Origin: JBGQMW01 sp963769845
Lineage (GTDB): Archaea > Thermoproteota > Bathyarchaeia > Bathyarchaeales > Bathycorpusculaceae
Length of the DNA stretch: 64,000 bases
Reading direction: 5' to 3'
NCBI GenBank assembly: GCA_963769845.1
Contig: CAVYNL010000005.1
Coordinates: 1-64,000, forward strand
In this document: piece by piece, positions 34,882-44,548 of the stretch
Layout: each line of letters opens with the position of its first letter
How positions within the stretch are numbered: the first letter of the stretch is position 1
The notes under the pieces: model-generated
The model's input: the letters and a program-made list of their open reading frames with translations, nothing else
What the model was told of the DNA's origin: nothing
Databases searched by the model: none
Position numbers and translations under genes: made by a program

Positions 34882-36601
34882 ATGCCGACGATTGATGTTG
34901 ATTATGCCGAGTTTGAACGGATGCTGGGGATGGCGCTTAACAGGGAGCCGGAGCGGATTGATGAGGTTTTGGCGTTTGCTAAGGCGGAAGCTGAAGGTTT
35001 TCGATGAGAAGACGGATATGATGAGCGTTGAGATTAAGGATACGAACCGTGCGGACCTTTGGAATATTGAGGGGTTGGTCAGGTGTTTGCGTGGTTTCTT
35101 GGGTTTGGAGCTTGGGCTGAGACGGTATGTTGCGGGTAAGCCTGTTTGTGAGGTCAGCGTTGATGTTAGGCTGAAGGATATTCGTCCGTACATTGCATGT
35201 TCTGTCGTGAAGGATGTTGAGTTGACTGACCCGATTATCAGGGGTCTTATGCAGTTGCAGGATAAGCTTGACCACACTTACGGTAGGAATAGGCGGAGGA
35301 CGTCGATCGGGCTTTATGATTTTGACCAGGTTGTTGCGCCGCTTAGCTATTCTGTGGCGAAGCCTGATGGGGTGAGTTTTGTTCCTTTGGGGTTTGATGT
35401 GAGAATGAGTTTGAGGGAGATTCTGGCGAAGCATCCCAAGGGGTTGGAGTACGGAGACATCGTGAGTGGGCATTCTGTTTGGCCGATACTGTTGGACGCT
35501 GAGGGGAAGGTTTTGTCTTTTCCGCCTGTCATTAACTCGAATGATTTGGGCAGGGTGACTGAGGCTACGCGGAATGTTCTTGTTGAGGTTACGGGTACGG
35601 TTGATGAGACGGTTCTTAACACGTTGACGATTGTTTCTTTGTCGCTTGTTGACCGTGGAGGCACGGCTTATTCGGCTACGGTGCATTATCCAGGTGGCAG
35701 GAGTGTGGTGACTCCGCGGTTTGACAGCAGGCCGATGGATTTGAGTGTTGATTATGCGAACAAGGTGCTGGGGCTGAAGCTTTCGGGTGAGCAGATCGGC
35801 GAGCTTCTTCCGAAAGCGGGCTATGGAGTTGAGAAGACTAGTCATTCCATTGTGAGGGTGCGGGTTCCCTGTTATCGGATCGACATTATGCATGAGATTG
35901 ATTTGGTGGAGGACGTTGCGATTGCTTATGGCTACAATAAGATTCGGCCATCGTGGCGCAAGCTTCCGACTGTTGGGGCGGTGAGGCCTGAGCAGGGTTT
36001 GTTGGACGTGGCGCGGGAGTTGATGGTTGGTCTGGGTTTTCAGGAGGTGCTCACCTACACGATGGCGAACCCTGAGATGCTTTTTGCCAAGATGAACTTG
36101 ACTCAGGCTGGGGCAGCGAAGATGGGTCTGGGGCCGGCTGTTGAGGTTGCTAACCCGAAGGTTCAGACTTTGACGTGTTTGAGGAGTTGGTTGCTTCCTT
36201 GTTTGATGGATTTCTTGGGCTGTAATTTGCATGTGGAGTATCCTCAGAGGGTGTTTGAGCTTGGTAGAGTGACGGTTCACGATGGGAAAGCTGAAACGCG
36301 GACGAGGGATGTGGATATGCTTGCGGCTGTTTCGTGTCATGGTGGTGCTGGGTTTTCCGAGGTTAAGTCGTGTTTGGACGCGTTTTTCATGAATTTGGGT
36401 TTATCGTGGCAGGTGACGGAGGCGAAGCATGGGAGTTTTATTGATGGACGTGTGGGGAGAGTGGTTGTTGGGGGGATGGATGTTGGGTTTGTGGGTGAGG
36501 TTCATCCTGCAGTGCTGGAGGCTTGGGGGTTGGAGAATCCTGTTGCCGGGTTTGAGTTGAGCATGGACAGGGTAGTTGGAATCATAAGCCGCAATCATTA
36601 G
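34882..36601 (+). CDS. pheT: Phenylalanyl-tRNA synthetase beta subunit, split by an apparent +1 frameshift
   Basis: The true N-terminus (MPTIDVDYAEFERMLGMALN) starts at ATG 34882, directly after pheS, but this frame hits TGA at 35005. The rest of PheT (DTNRADLWNIEGLVRCLRG to the end) lies in the next frame. Skipping one base near 34996 (GAA-G-GTT) restores a continuous protein of about 572 residues with B3/B4 and B5 domains and the catalytic-like C-terminal part. PheT is essential, so the shift is more likely a sequencing error than a true loss, unless it is decoded by frameshifting. Confidence 0.9.
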
Positions 36602-36674
36602 AGGGTGTCTTGCCTAGGGTTTCATAAGTTATAAGTCGGCGTGGCGCTCCTTGGGTTTCTGAGCTGGAGCTGTC

Positions 36675-36893
36675 ATGAGGTCTGATGTGGATGCTTTGGT
36701 GGAGGTTCCGTGTTTCAAGTGTTTACTATGGAATCCGATTATGGAAAGTCATTTGCACTGTAACCCTAATGAGTGTGAAATTTTGACTGAGTGGCTGTTG
36801 AAGATTGTTGAGGATGAGCGTGGGGGGAAGCACGTGATCATCGCGGGTGTGGCAACGGAGACTGTCAAGAAGCGTGCTGCTGGCCAGAGATAA
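36675..36893 (+). CDS. Small cysteine-rich archaeal protein (72 aa)
   Basis: The product begins MRSDVDALVEVPCFKCLLWN and contains CFKC, then HLHCNPNEC, a four-cysteine layout that suits one zinc or iron-sulfur site. The rest is a helix ending KKRAAGQR. A TATA-like TTCATAAGTTATAAG lies about 45 nt upstream. Small proteins of this layout occur in archaea without known function. Confidence 0.6.
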   Translation: MRSDVDALVEVPCFKCLLWNPIMESHLHCNPNECEILTEWLLKIVEDERGGKHVIIAGVATETVKKRAAGQR

Positions 36894-37471
36894 TTGGCGT
36901 TTCTGTGAAACGTGGGTTCTGGGATAGGAACGTTTAACTTTTCACGGTTGTTATTTGTTGTTTTGGCGATGACCAGGGTGAGCCTTTTGGAATCCCATCG
37001 GAATACGCCATGCAGACGGACCCAACGGAAGAGGCAAGCTTCTGGCTTGTCGTTGCTTGTGATGGCGGGTTTACCCAAGCATGGGACACGGTGGGCGCGG
37101 GCGTAATATCCCTCGACGGAGAGAGCTTAACTTAGAGGAGCGTGTCGCCCCACAATGAAGTTAAGTGTTAGGTTACGTGGGAAACAATCTGCCCGCGATA
37201 AGGAAGCCTGCTTCTTTTCTGTTGCCTCTGCTTTCAATTGACTGCCCGCGGTAGGGCAAGCGGGCACAGGTTCATTCAAGTTCAACCTGTGATAGTGAGA
37301 CGTGATCCTGTTTTAAGAATTTTCTGTAATTTGCTTTGTGCGGGTGCTGTGGAGGGGTCGGCGTGTGCAGCCAAGGTTTTGTCTTATCGGGTTGAGGGAG
37401 TCTGGTTTTGTCGGAAGATGGTTCTTCCGTAAGTGATAATAGTGGGGGAGTGCGAGTCTTATAGGAAGAGT
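36894..37471. other. Gene-free region with stem-loops, possible structured RNA
   Basis: The 580-nt stretch has no convincing coding frame. GTGGGCG (37091) pairs with CGCCCCAC (37146-37153) around a 50-nt domain. GAAGC/GCTTC (about 37205), TGCCCGC/GCGGGCA (37244-37267) and CAGGTT/AACCTG (37268-37290) form further stems, the last two back to back. A second TGCCCGCG near 37190 could pair alternatively. I could not match it to RNase P, SRP or H/ACA RNA by eye. Confidence 0.4.
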
Positions 37472-39224
37472 ATGTTCAACAAGTTTGTTTTCGGTCTGTC
37501 TTGGTTGGTGCTCCTGTCGTCTTGTTTTGTGCATTCAGGGTTCGGCGGGGTTGTGGTCAGAGCTTCTCATGACAGTCCTGTTCGCAACTTGGATACTGGT
37601 TTGGAGTATGCGACGATTCAAGAGGCGATTGATGCTCCTGAAACCTTGGATGGGCACACGATTTTCGTTGGGGAGGGAACGTACTACGAGCATTTGGTCG
37701 TGAATAAGTCATTGTCTTTGGTGGGGGAGAACATGAACACGACCGTCATTGATGGTAACTATACTGGAAATCCCGTCGCCATAGGCGCTAGTCATGTGAA
37801 CGTGACGGGTTTCACGGTGCAGAAAGCTACGTACCCGAGCTTTCCTCCTTACATGGGCTACCCGTTTTATGGTTATGCGATCTACGTGGGCGAAGGAACT
37901 GGGTACAGCAACATAAGCCACAATATCATAGCGGACAACCCGCTGTTTGGAATCATGGTTAACGAGTCCAGTCATAATGTGATTTCTGACGACATCTTGC
38001 GTGGAAACAACGCGTCCGGCGTAACACTGTGGAATTCCGACAACAACGTGATTTTCAACAACACGCTCGAGAATGTCGATTTGGCGTCGGGAGGCGCAGG
38101 AATCGTGGTTCTCAACTCCACTGAGAACGAGGTCTACGATAACCTTATTCTGAACAGCACGGGCGGCATAATACTCGAATTGTCGGGAGGCAATCGCATC
38201 TACGAAAACAACATGACTGGTAATCTTTACGGTTTTTGGATGATCGGAGATTCCGCGTCCGACTACAACAATTCGATTGACATGAGCAACGTGGTTGATG
38301 GCAAGCACATATACTGCCTTCAGGGCGCCAAGAACGTTGTTCTGGATTCGCAACCTGACGCGGCCACGGTGTACCTTGTCGACTGTGAGAACGTCACTGT
38401 CCGGGACTTGGTTCTGACGGGGAACGGTTTCGGTGTGCTTCTGTGGGAAACAAACGATAGCAGAATTGAGAACGTGACAGCCTCGGGCAACATACAGGGG
38501 GTAAACCTTGGCAATTGTACCAATGTTACGGTTAGCGGATGCAGCATCACAGACAATGTTGACGGCGGGGTCTTTTTAAACTCCTCTGTCGCGTGCGAGA
38601 TCTCCGAGAACGACGTGAGAACGAACAGCTACTCTGGTGTCACGCTTGAGAATTCCTCGGATGTCACGATTGATGGGAACAACATAACTGGGACCCTTGG
38701 CGACGGAATATTGATTGTGTACGGAGGAAACAACTCGGTGTCTGGAAACTTGATCGAGGACAATTATGACGGCGTTCGAATGTTTGCTGCTTATGGCGAC
38801 GTGCTCTATCATAACAGCTTTGTTCACAACGATGTGCAGGTTGAGATTTACGACGCTTCCTCCTCCGCTCTGGGACAACGCGTCTGAGGGCAATTACTGG
38901 AGCGACTACGCTGGGACCGATGCAAACCACGATGGTATAGGGGACACGCCTTACGCCATAAACGCGGACAATGTGGACCATTATCCTCTCGTAACACCAT
39001 ACTCGTACTGGGGTAATCCCATTCCTGGCGATGTGGACCGCGACATGAAGGTTGACATGAGAGACGTTGCTTCTGCGGCATTGCGTCTCGGTTCTCGCGC
39101 TGGAGACGCTGGATGGAACCCGCGTGCGGACGTGACAGGTCCGACGCCTTACGTTCCAGATGGGGTAGTTGACGTTAGAGACTTGGTTGCGATAGCCAAG
39201 AACTTCGGGAAACACTACGGATAG
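37472..39224 (+). CDS. Secreted parallel beta-helix (NosD-like) protein with C-terminal dockerin, one frameshift
   Basis: From ATG 37472 a signal peptide leads into a right-handed beta-helix made of repeated N-x-I/V-x-x-N units (for example SHNIIADNPLFGIMV, NRIYENNMTGNLYGF). After YHNSFVHNDVQVEIYDAS the frame runs out at 38887, but the next frame continues with LWDNASEGNYWSDY, the usual ending of such helices, and then a dockerin pair (GDVDRDMKVDMRDVASAA and DGVVDVRDLVAIAKNFG). A single extra base in the TCC run near 38858-38870 explains it. It is probably exported and attached to a cohesin; a cohesin-like gene lies 2 kb downstream. Confidence 0.82.
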
Positions 39225-39516
39225 TGCCCAGTTTGCACTGAACGCGTTGTGCACGGGTTTCTGCTGGATTGGCTAGTTCTGTGTTGGTCATGGCTCTTTT
39301 CGGCATGCTCATGAGTCGTCTGACTTTTCGTGTCTTGTTAGTTCAGTGCTCTCAATTGACAACTTAAGATTTTTTTCTAGTGAGTGGTCAAACTGAAGTT
39401 TTGGTTGAACTTCCTTTTCCCTGATGTGCGGCAGCGGCGATGAATAGGTGACCTTAAGTCTTAAGTTTTGCTTGTGCCTTAGTGGTTAGGATAATAGGAT
39501 TCGTTGGTGTAGTGTG
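39225..39516. other. Gap before tyrS
   Basis: About 290 nt with no coding frame of note. An AAGTCTTAAG stretch near 39450 is the only A/T-rich box that could be a promoter for tyrS. Confidence 0.35.
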
Positions 39517-40605
39517 ATGGATGTCGATTCGAGGATTGAGTTGATTTGTAGACCTCCGACGGAGGAGGTTTTGACGCCTGAGGGTTTGAGGAGTCTCTTG
39601 ACGTGTGAGGAGCATCCGGTGGCGTATAATGGATGGGAGCCGTCGGGTTTAGTGCATTTAGGTACGGGCGTAATTTGTGCTTATAAGATGAAGGATTTTG
39701 TGGCTGCGGGTGTACGGTTTAAGGCTTATCTTAGCACGTGGCATGCTTGGCTGAACAACAAGTTGGGCGGCGATTTGGGGTTGATCAGAAAGGCCGCTGA
39801 CTTGTTCAGGCATTCGTGGATCGCTTTAGGCGTACCCGCGGACAAGGTTGAGTTCATCTATTCAGACGAGCTCTACAGAGACCTTGATTACTGGGCTAAG
39901 ACAATTATGGTAGCGAAGAACCTTACCATTGCGCGTGGGAGACGGACGCTGGAGATTGCTGGCAGGAAGGAGACTGAGGCGCGGTATATTTCGGATTTTC
40001 TGTACACGCCGATGCAGGTAGCGGATATCTTCCACTTGGGAGCGAAGATCTGCCAGCTGGGGATCGACCAGCGGAAAGCGAACGTCGTGGCACGTGAGCT
40101 TGGCGAGAAGCTGGGCTTCTTCAAGCCGGTGTGCGTGCATCACCATCTGTTGCAGGGGCTTGAGAAGCCGGCGGTGTGGCCTATTCCGGAGGGCGAAGAG
40201 AAGGAGGCAATGTCTTCGGTGAAGATGTCGAAGAGCAAGCCTGAAACATGCATCTTCATCTATGACTCGCCAGCTGAGATAAAGCAGAAGATGGCCAGAG
40301 CCTTCTGCCCAGAGAAGACGGTCGAGTTTAACCCTGTCCTGGAGTTCTGCAAGTACATAATCTTCAGAGAAAAGAAGACCTTTGCGATAGACAGACCGGC
40401 CAAGTACGGCGGAAACGTCGAGTTTCAAAACTACGGGGAACTTGAACGCGCGTACGCGGAGGGTAAACTTCATCCGCAGGACCTTAAGAACTCGGTTGCC
40501 GAGGAGCTCGCGGTCATTCTTGAACCCGTGAGAAGATACTTTGACACCCACAAAGAAGCCAGAGAATGCTTGGAAACCGTGAAATCTGCCAAGACAACAA
40601 GGTAG
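39517..40605 (+). CDS. tyrS: Tyrosyl-tRNA synthetase
   Basis: A 362-residue archaeal-type enzyme with the HIGH-like motif in EPSGLVHLGTG, the tyrosine/ATP pocket (YISDFLYTPMQVADIFHLG, then GIDQRKANVVARE), and KMSKSKPE as the KMSKS loop. No S4-like C-terminal domain is present, as expected for archaeal TyrRS. ATG 39517 is preferred over the GTG just before it. Its end runs into a Toprim-domain gene, suggesting an operon. Confidence 0.95.
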   Translation: MDVDSRIELICRPPTEEVLTPEGLRSLLTCEEHPVAYNGWEPSGLVHLGTGVICAYKMKDFVAAGVRFKAYLSTWHAWLNNKLGGDLGLIRKAADLFRHSWIALGVPADKVEFIYSDELYRDLDYWAKTIMVAKNLTIARGRRTLEIAGRKETEARYISDFLYTPMQVADIFHLGAKICQLGIDQRKANVVARELGEKLGFFKPVCVHHHLLQGLEKPAVWPIPEGEEKEAMSSVKMSKSKPETCIFIYDSPAEIKQKMARAFCPEKTVEFNPVLEFCKYIIFREKKTFAIDRPAKYGGNVEFQNYGELERAYAEGKLHPQDLKNSVAEELAVILEPVRRYFDTHKEARECLETVKSAKTTR

Positions 40606-40610
40606 AATCC

Positions 40611-41028
40611 TTGTCAACGCGTCTGCAGAGGAAAACGGAAGAGTTTCAAGGCATTCTAGAATGTCTGGTCGAAGAGTCCATGAAAGGAACGCCCATACTC
40701 GTCGAAGGCAAAAAAGACATCCAAGCTTTGAGAGAACTTGGGGTTGCAGGAAAGATATTCTCTGCGAAAACAGCAGGCAAGTCCCGTCTTGATGTGATGC
40801 TCGAAATAGAGCAAAGCGGCCAGCGCGAAATCATACTGCTGCTTGACTTTGACAGACGCGGAAAAGAATGGACAGAAAGACTTAAACAAGATCTTGAAAG
40901 AAGTCGGAACAAAACCGAACCTGACGTTCTGGAACAAGCTGTTCGGGATTTTGGGAAAAGACGTCAAAGATGTTGAAGGCTTAGTTGCTTACATGCGAAC
41001 GCTGAAGAAAAAAGCGGGTCTGCTCTAG
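40611..41028 (+). CDS. Small Toprim-domain protein (UPF0292-like), split by an apparent +1 frameshift
   Basis: The first part (GTPILVEGKKDIQALRELGV and IILLLDFDRRGKEW) is a Toprim fold with the catalytic glutamate and DxD-like motif. In that frame the C-terminus becomes nonsense after LKQDLE. In the next frame the family's C-terminal part (EVGTKPNLTFWNKLFGILGK to KKAGLL) continues without a gap. Skipping one base in GAAAG near 40900 rejoins them into about 138 residues. TTG 40611 is the likely start, 5 nt after tyrS. Toprim proteins of this kind act on nucleic acids; the exact role is unknown. Confidence 0.82.
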
Positions 41029-41116
41029 TCAGCTGCGCGTCTCCGAAAGCGGCATTTTGCGATAGGACTAAGTAGGTGTGCACATTTTTGAATATCGAAA
41101 ATGTGGAGGAAAGTCG

Positions 41117-41998
41117 ATGACGCGCAAGAAAGCAGTAGTTTCAAATCTAATCTTTGTGCTTCTCTTCATTCAGACATTTGCTTCCTTTTCAACTGCGCAG
41201 GCATCTGGAACTGGGATTTCTGTTAATCCAAGCTCGCTGACCGCTTCGATGGGCGACAACATAACAATTACTATTACCGCGGGCAATGTCACGAATCTTT
41301 ACGGTTGGCAAGCCGCCATCAAGTACAACGCTTCTATCATAAACTGCACGGGCGTCTGGCTTCCAGCAGACAACGTTTTCGCCGGGCTATCTCAAATTCC
41401 AGTTCCACCGATTCTCAATGATCCTACCAATGATGGGCTGAATTACGTGCTGTGGGGCGTCTCGTTGTTCTCTGGGGCAGTGTCATTCGTTCAAGGAACC
41501 TTATTCAAACTGAATTTCACCGTCGTTGGATACGGGGAAACCGTCATCCAGATAGGTACAAAACAAAACCCAATCCAGTATAACCCCGGTTTCCCACAAA
41601 CGTGGTATACTTATCTTCAGGATCCTGACTTGAACGAAATTCCGTTCATCGAAGAAAATGGAAACGTAGTTGTACGCGCGACGAAAGCACAGGTAACATT
41701 CACCCAGACGGGAGCGCGCGCGCTCAATCTCAGGCAGAAGTTCATTCAGCTGAAGAAGTTCCTAACGATAAGCGAGCAGCCAAGAGTGGAAGCTGAAAAG
41801 GTCGAATCCTTGAAGAGTGCCATAAGCAAGCTTCAAGAAGAGTTGACTCAGCAGAAACTGATAACCGACACGATTTCTGAAGGAAACATCACTATTAAGA
41901 ATGAGAATGTGGACTTGAGGGAGAGAATCATAAAAACAGAACAGCGGCTTGCAGAGCTGGAAAGGCTGGCTAGGCAAGCCTTAGAACAAACAGGCTAA
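41117..41998 (+). CDS. Secreted cohesin-like domain protein with C-terminal coiled coil
   Basis: About 293 residues. A signal peptide (VVSNLIFVLLFIQTFASFST) is followed by a beta-sandwich of cohesin type: ISVNPSSLTASMGDNITITI, LYGWQAAIKYNASIINCTGV and LFKLNFTVVGYGETVIQIG. The last 80 residues are a coiled coil (SLKSAISKLQEELTQQKLIT and onward). No membrane anchor is visible. GGAGGAAAG precedes ATG 41117. Cohesins bind dockerins, and three dockerin-bearing proteins lie within 12 kb. A scaffold-like role is therefore plausible but unproven. Confidence 0.75.
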   Translation: MTRKKAVVSNLIFVLLFIQTFASFSTAQASGTGISVNPSSLTASMGDNITITITAGNVTNLYGWQAAIKYNASIINCTGVWLPADNVFAGLSQIPVPPILNDPTNDGLNYVLWGVSLFSGAVSFVQGTLFKLNFTVVGYGETVIQIGTKQNPIQYNPGFPQTWYTYLQDPDLNEIPFIEENGNVVVRATKAQVTFTQTGARALNLRQKFIQLKKFLTISEQPRVEAEKVESLKSAISKLQEELTQQKLITDTISEGNITIKNENVDLRERIIKTEQRLAELERLARQALEQTG

Positions 41999-42087
41999 GC
42001 CTCATTTTCTCTCTTTCTTTTGCGGCTGGCATGACACCCTACTTCTGCATAAGAAATGAGGAGTCAGGTTACATCTGTCAGCATGCG

Positions 42088-42585
42088 CTAACGTTTGAGC
42101 CTCTCTAAAACCTCTTTAAGAACTTGGGCTTGTGTAGGTGCTTGCGACAGAAGTTGCATTAGACTCGGGTTCATTGCTTCATTATTTGTCTGTATCTCCA
42201 CCGCCAATTCCAGAATAGTCAATTTGAATATGCGTTCGTCAGGCCACTTTCCATGAAATAAACAAAGATTTTCTATGTATTTCTGAGCAAGAGATTTTGC
42301 GGTTGGATCATGTTGTCCCCAGGTCCTTATGATTGCTATTATTCCTTTGATGTTTGGTTGAAAATCGTTGATCCTATACCAGATTTTGCCGTCTTTCTCT
42401 ATTCTAAAAACCCAGTCTTTCGCAACCATTCCGTTTAGGTAGTCATTAAGCCGTGATTCAGAGAAACCTTGGCCTTTTTCCTTTAACGTTTTTATTATGT
42501 CATCATGGAGCATAGGGCCTTCTTTCCCAAGCAAATCAAGAATCTCTCTTTCTTGCCCCACGCTGAACGGAAAGTGAGTTGACAA
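42088..42585 (-). CDS. Winged-helix DNA-binding protein
   Basis: A 165-residue protein. The N-terminal 75 residues (EREILDLLGKEGPMLHDDII, then FSESRLNDYLNGMVAKDWVF and GKIWYRI) form a winged-helix domain. The C-terminal helical part has no recognisable family. It is divergent from the ATPase module to the right, across a region with repeated ACAGTG boxes, and is the likely regulator of the element. Confidence 0.7.
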   Translation of the reverse strand: MSTHFPFSVGQEREILDLLGKEGPMLHDDIIKTLKEKGQGFSESRLNDYLNGMVAKDWVFRIEKDGKIWYRINDFQPNIKGIIAIIRTWGQHDPTAKSLAQKYIENLCLFHGKWPDERIFKLTILELAVEIQTNNEAMNPSLMQLLSQAPTQAQVLKEVLERLKR

Positions 42586-42597
42586 GCTGAAGCACTC

Positions 42598-42680
42598 TGA
42601 CAGTGTTTTGAAAGCGTCTTAACAGTGAAATGACAGTGGGCGTTGAAGTTAAGGTTTGTCCTACAGACTGTTTGTGACAG
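42598..42680. repeat. Repeated TGACAGTG boxes between divergent genes
   Basis: TGACAGTG occurs at 42598-42605 and 42631-42638, with TTAACAGTG at 42619 and GTGACAG at 42674. They lie between the winged-helix gene and the ATPase module and could be operator sites or short iterons. Confidence 0.45.
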
Positions 42681-42702
42681 AAAATGGCTCGAAACTTCAA
42701 AC

Positions 42703-42891
42703 ATGGTTCAGAATTACGGAAGTTCTGGCGAGAGCAGAAGCGGAAGTATCGAGCTAGAAAGAAGGCTCAAGACGATGCGGAAAGAAAACGCTGAAGCCAA
42801 GTTGCGGAGGATTCGGCTGTTTCTGGAGAAGCTCGAGCAAGGAATCCGTGAATGCAGAGAGCTTCTGAAAGGCGATAGGAAACAAACTTGA
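42703..42891 (+). CDS. Small coiled-coil protein
   Basis: From ATG 42703 about 62 residues, mostly a charged coiled coil (RRLKTMRKENAEAKLRRIRL and onward). It overlaps the start of the ATPase gene by 4 nt, so it is likely part of the same operon. A longer frame from 42643 exists. No family recognised. Confidence 0.5.
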   Translation: MVQNYGSSGESRSGSIELERRLKTMRKENAEAKLRRIRLFLEKLEQGIRECRELLKGDRKQT

Positions 42892-44102
42892 CCTGCGGAA
42901 AGTTCTTTTGCATGAACGAAAACTCCACTGAAGGCTTACCACAAACAAAAGAGGAATTGGTCAAGCGATTAAAAGAAATAGACACGCCTGCAACCCTAGA
43001 AGACGTCAAGGAAGTTTTTCGCAAGTGGCTTTTCATCGGTGCAGATGAAGAGGTTTTAGACGTAGTTTTGGCTTGTGCTATTGACCGTAAACTGAAAGGC
43101 GATCCATTATGGCTTTTCCTAATCAGTCCCAGTGGAGGAACAAAAACCGAGATAGTGCGCAGTTTGCAGAATGATGATATTTACACGTTGGACAGTCTGA
43201 CTCCACACACCCTGATTAGCGGTAAGGTCACCAAAAACGAAGATGGAGAACTAGAGCCGGTAATCGGCATATTGAAGCAAATAGATGGCAAGGTTCTGGT
43301 CATCAAGGATTTCACCGTCATATTGAACAAACGCCGAGAGGACCGCGATGAAATATTCAGCCAATTGCGAAGCCTCTACGATGGTTACATAGAGTTTGCT
43401 TTCGGAACATCAGCTAAGCCGATTAGGATAGACGCGCAAATAGGGTTAATTGCGGCTTGCACCCCTGCCATAGATGCCTATTCCAAACTGTACTTGCAGC
43501 TAGGCGAGAGATTTCTAAAGATACGTCATCATCCCGACAGCGAGAAGGCCACAACCCAAGCATTGAAGAATCTTGGGAAAGAAGCACAGATGCGCGAAGA
43601 GCTGGCCAGAGCAACAGAACGCCTACTCAAACACACTGGAGGCGAGGTAAAACCAATATCTGAAAAGCACTTGACCGCGATCAAGCATATTGCGCAGTCG
43701 GTCGCCATTCTGAGGACGCCTGTGTCAATAAGCTTCTGGAAGTTTGAAGTGAACGAGGCAGCGCAACCCATGATAGAATATCCCACGCGCCTGTCAAAGC
43801 AGCTTCTGAAGTTGGCCTATGCACTCGCGGTTGTGCGTGGAAAAACCGAGGTCACAGATGAAGAACTGAGAACAGTAAAACGCGTTGGAAGGGATACTTG
43901 TGTTCCCAACCGAATCAAAATTCTGGAAACAATGAAAAACACAACGGACCAGTATAAAACTTCCATACTAGCAGATGAAACCAAAATACCGCTTGCTACT
44001 TGTTGGCGCGAACTAAAAGAAATGGAATACTTAGGCGTGGTTGAATATGAAAAAGCAGAGGATTCAATAGGCATTTATGGCGCTTTGAAAGCATTTCCCT
44101 GA
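42888..44102 (+). CDS. AAA+-like ATPase of virus/plasmid type
   Basis: A 404-residue protein. The nucleotide-binding region reads WLFLISPSGGTKTEIVRSLQ followed by LDSLTPHTLISG, KVLVIKDFTVIL (Walker B-like), LRSLYDGYIEFAFGTSAKPI and LIAACTPAIDAY. This order is seen in ATPases of phages and plasmids; here the P-loop is unusual (PSGGTKTE, with no classical GKT). The C-terminus is a winged-helix-like domain (YKTSILADETKIPLATCWRE). The start may be TTG 42888 or ATG 42912. It is probably a replication or maintenance ATPase of an integrated element. Confidence 0.72.
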   Translation: MTCGKFFCMNENSTEGLPQTKEELVKRLKEIDTPATLEDVKEVFRKWLFIGADEEVLDVVLACAIDRKLKGDPLWLFLISPSGGTKTEIVRSLQNDDIYTLDSLTPHTLISGKVTKNEDGELEPVIGILKQIDGKVLVIKDFTVILNKRREDRDEIFSQLRSLYDGYIEFAFGTSAKPIRIDAQIGLIAACTPAIDAYSKLYLQLGERFLKIRHHPDSEKATTQALKNLGKEAQMREELARATERLLKHTGGEVKPISEKHLTAIKHIAQSVAILRTPVSISFWKFEVNEAAQPMIEYPTRLSKQLLKLAYALAVVRGKTEVTDEELRTVKRVGRDTCVPNRIKILETMKNTTDQYKTSILADETKIPLATCWRELKEMEYLGVVEYEKAEDSIGIYGALKAFP

Positions 44103-44186
44103 AAAAGACGGATGGCGCCTTCTTGATTCTAAACTGCTAAACCTTCTACCTATTGACAATGACATAGAATTAGGTCATTTCACGAA

Positions 44187-44236
44187 CGTCCCCCCCGAGG
44201 GAGTAGAGGGTAAAGGGTATATACTTAGGGGGGACG
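44187..44236. repeat. Inverted repeat with G-rich loop and TATA box
   Basis: CGTCCCCCC (44187) and GGGGGGACG (44228-44236) form a perfect 9-bp inverted repeat. The loop holds three purine-rich repeats of the type GAGGG/AAGGGTA and a TATA-like GGTATATACTT. It may be a promoter with operator or part of a replication origin of the element. Confidence 0.5.
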
Positions 44237-44282
44237 CGTGTGAAATGCACTCCTTTCATTTCTGTTGTGCGGTTAGAGTCAG

Positions 44283-44429
44283 CTGCCAGAAGATAATCAG
44301 GGTGAATGTGTCAGTTGCCATCGCAAAGGAGTTATGGAGTTTCATGCGTTCGATCCTGACGGATCTTACGGTTTTCTATGTATTGAATGCGGTCTTGTAG
44401 AATTGAACAAACTAGCTTGTGGGCTGTAG
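44283..44429 (+). CDS. Small zinc-ribbon frame, start unclear
   Basis: Reading LPEDNQGECVSCHRKGVMEF and then SYGFLCIECGLVEL gives two CxxC pairs about 23 residues apart, a zinc ribbon. No ATG, GTG or TTG precedes it in frame after TAG 44274, so either a CTG start at 44283 is used or the 5' end is shifted. It lies just after the inverted repeat with a TATA box. Confidence 0.45.
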   Translation: MPEDNQGECVSCHRKGVMEFHAFDPDGSYGFLCIECGLVELNKLACGL

Positions 44430-44548
44430 CACGTGCTAGACCTCACGAAAGATTATATGATATGCGAATTGCTGAAATCTTCGCAGGCATATAGATTTCA
44501 AAAAGAGATAAATTGCTGTTGAGTAAACGGTTATGTGATGTTTCCGTA

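Noticed and set aside
34979..36340. 453-codon open frame antisense to pheT
   Set aside because: Its composition (Arg, His, Pro, Asn-rich) and exact overlap with conserved pheT show it is a shadow caused by codon bias.
36894..37471. RNase P or SRP RNA gene
   Set aside because: The conserved cores of these RNAs (such as GAGGAAAGTC or the SRP GGAAG region) are not found.
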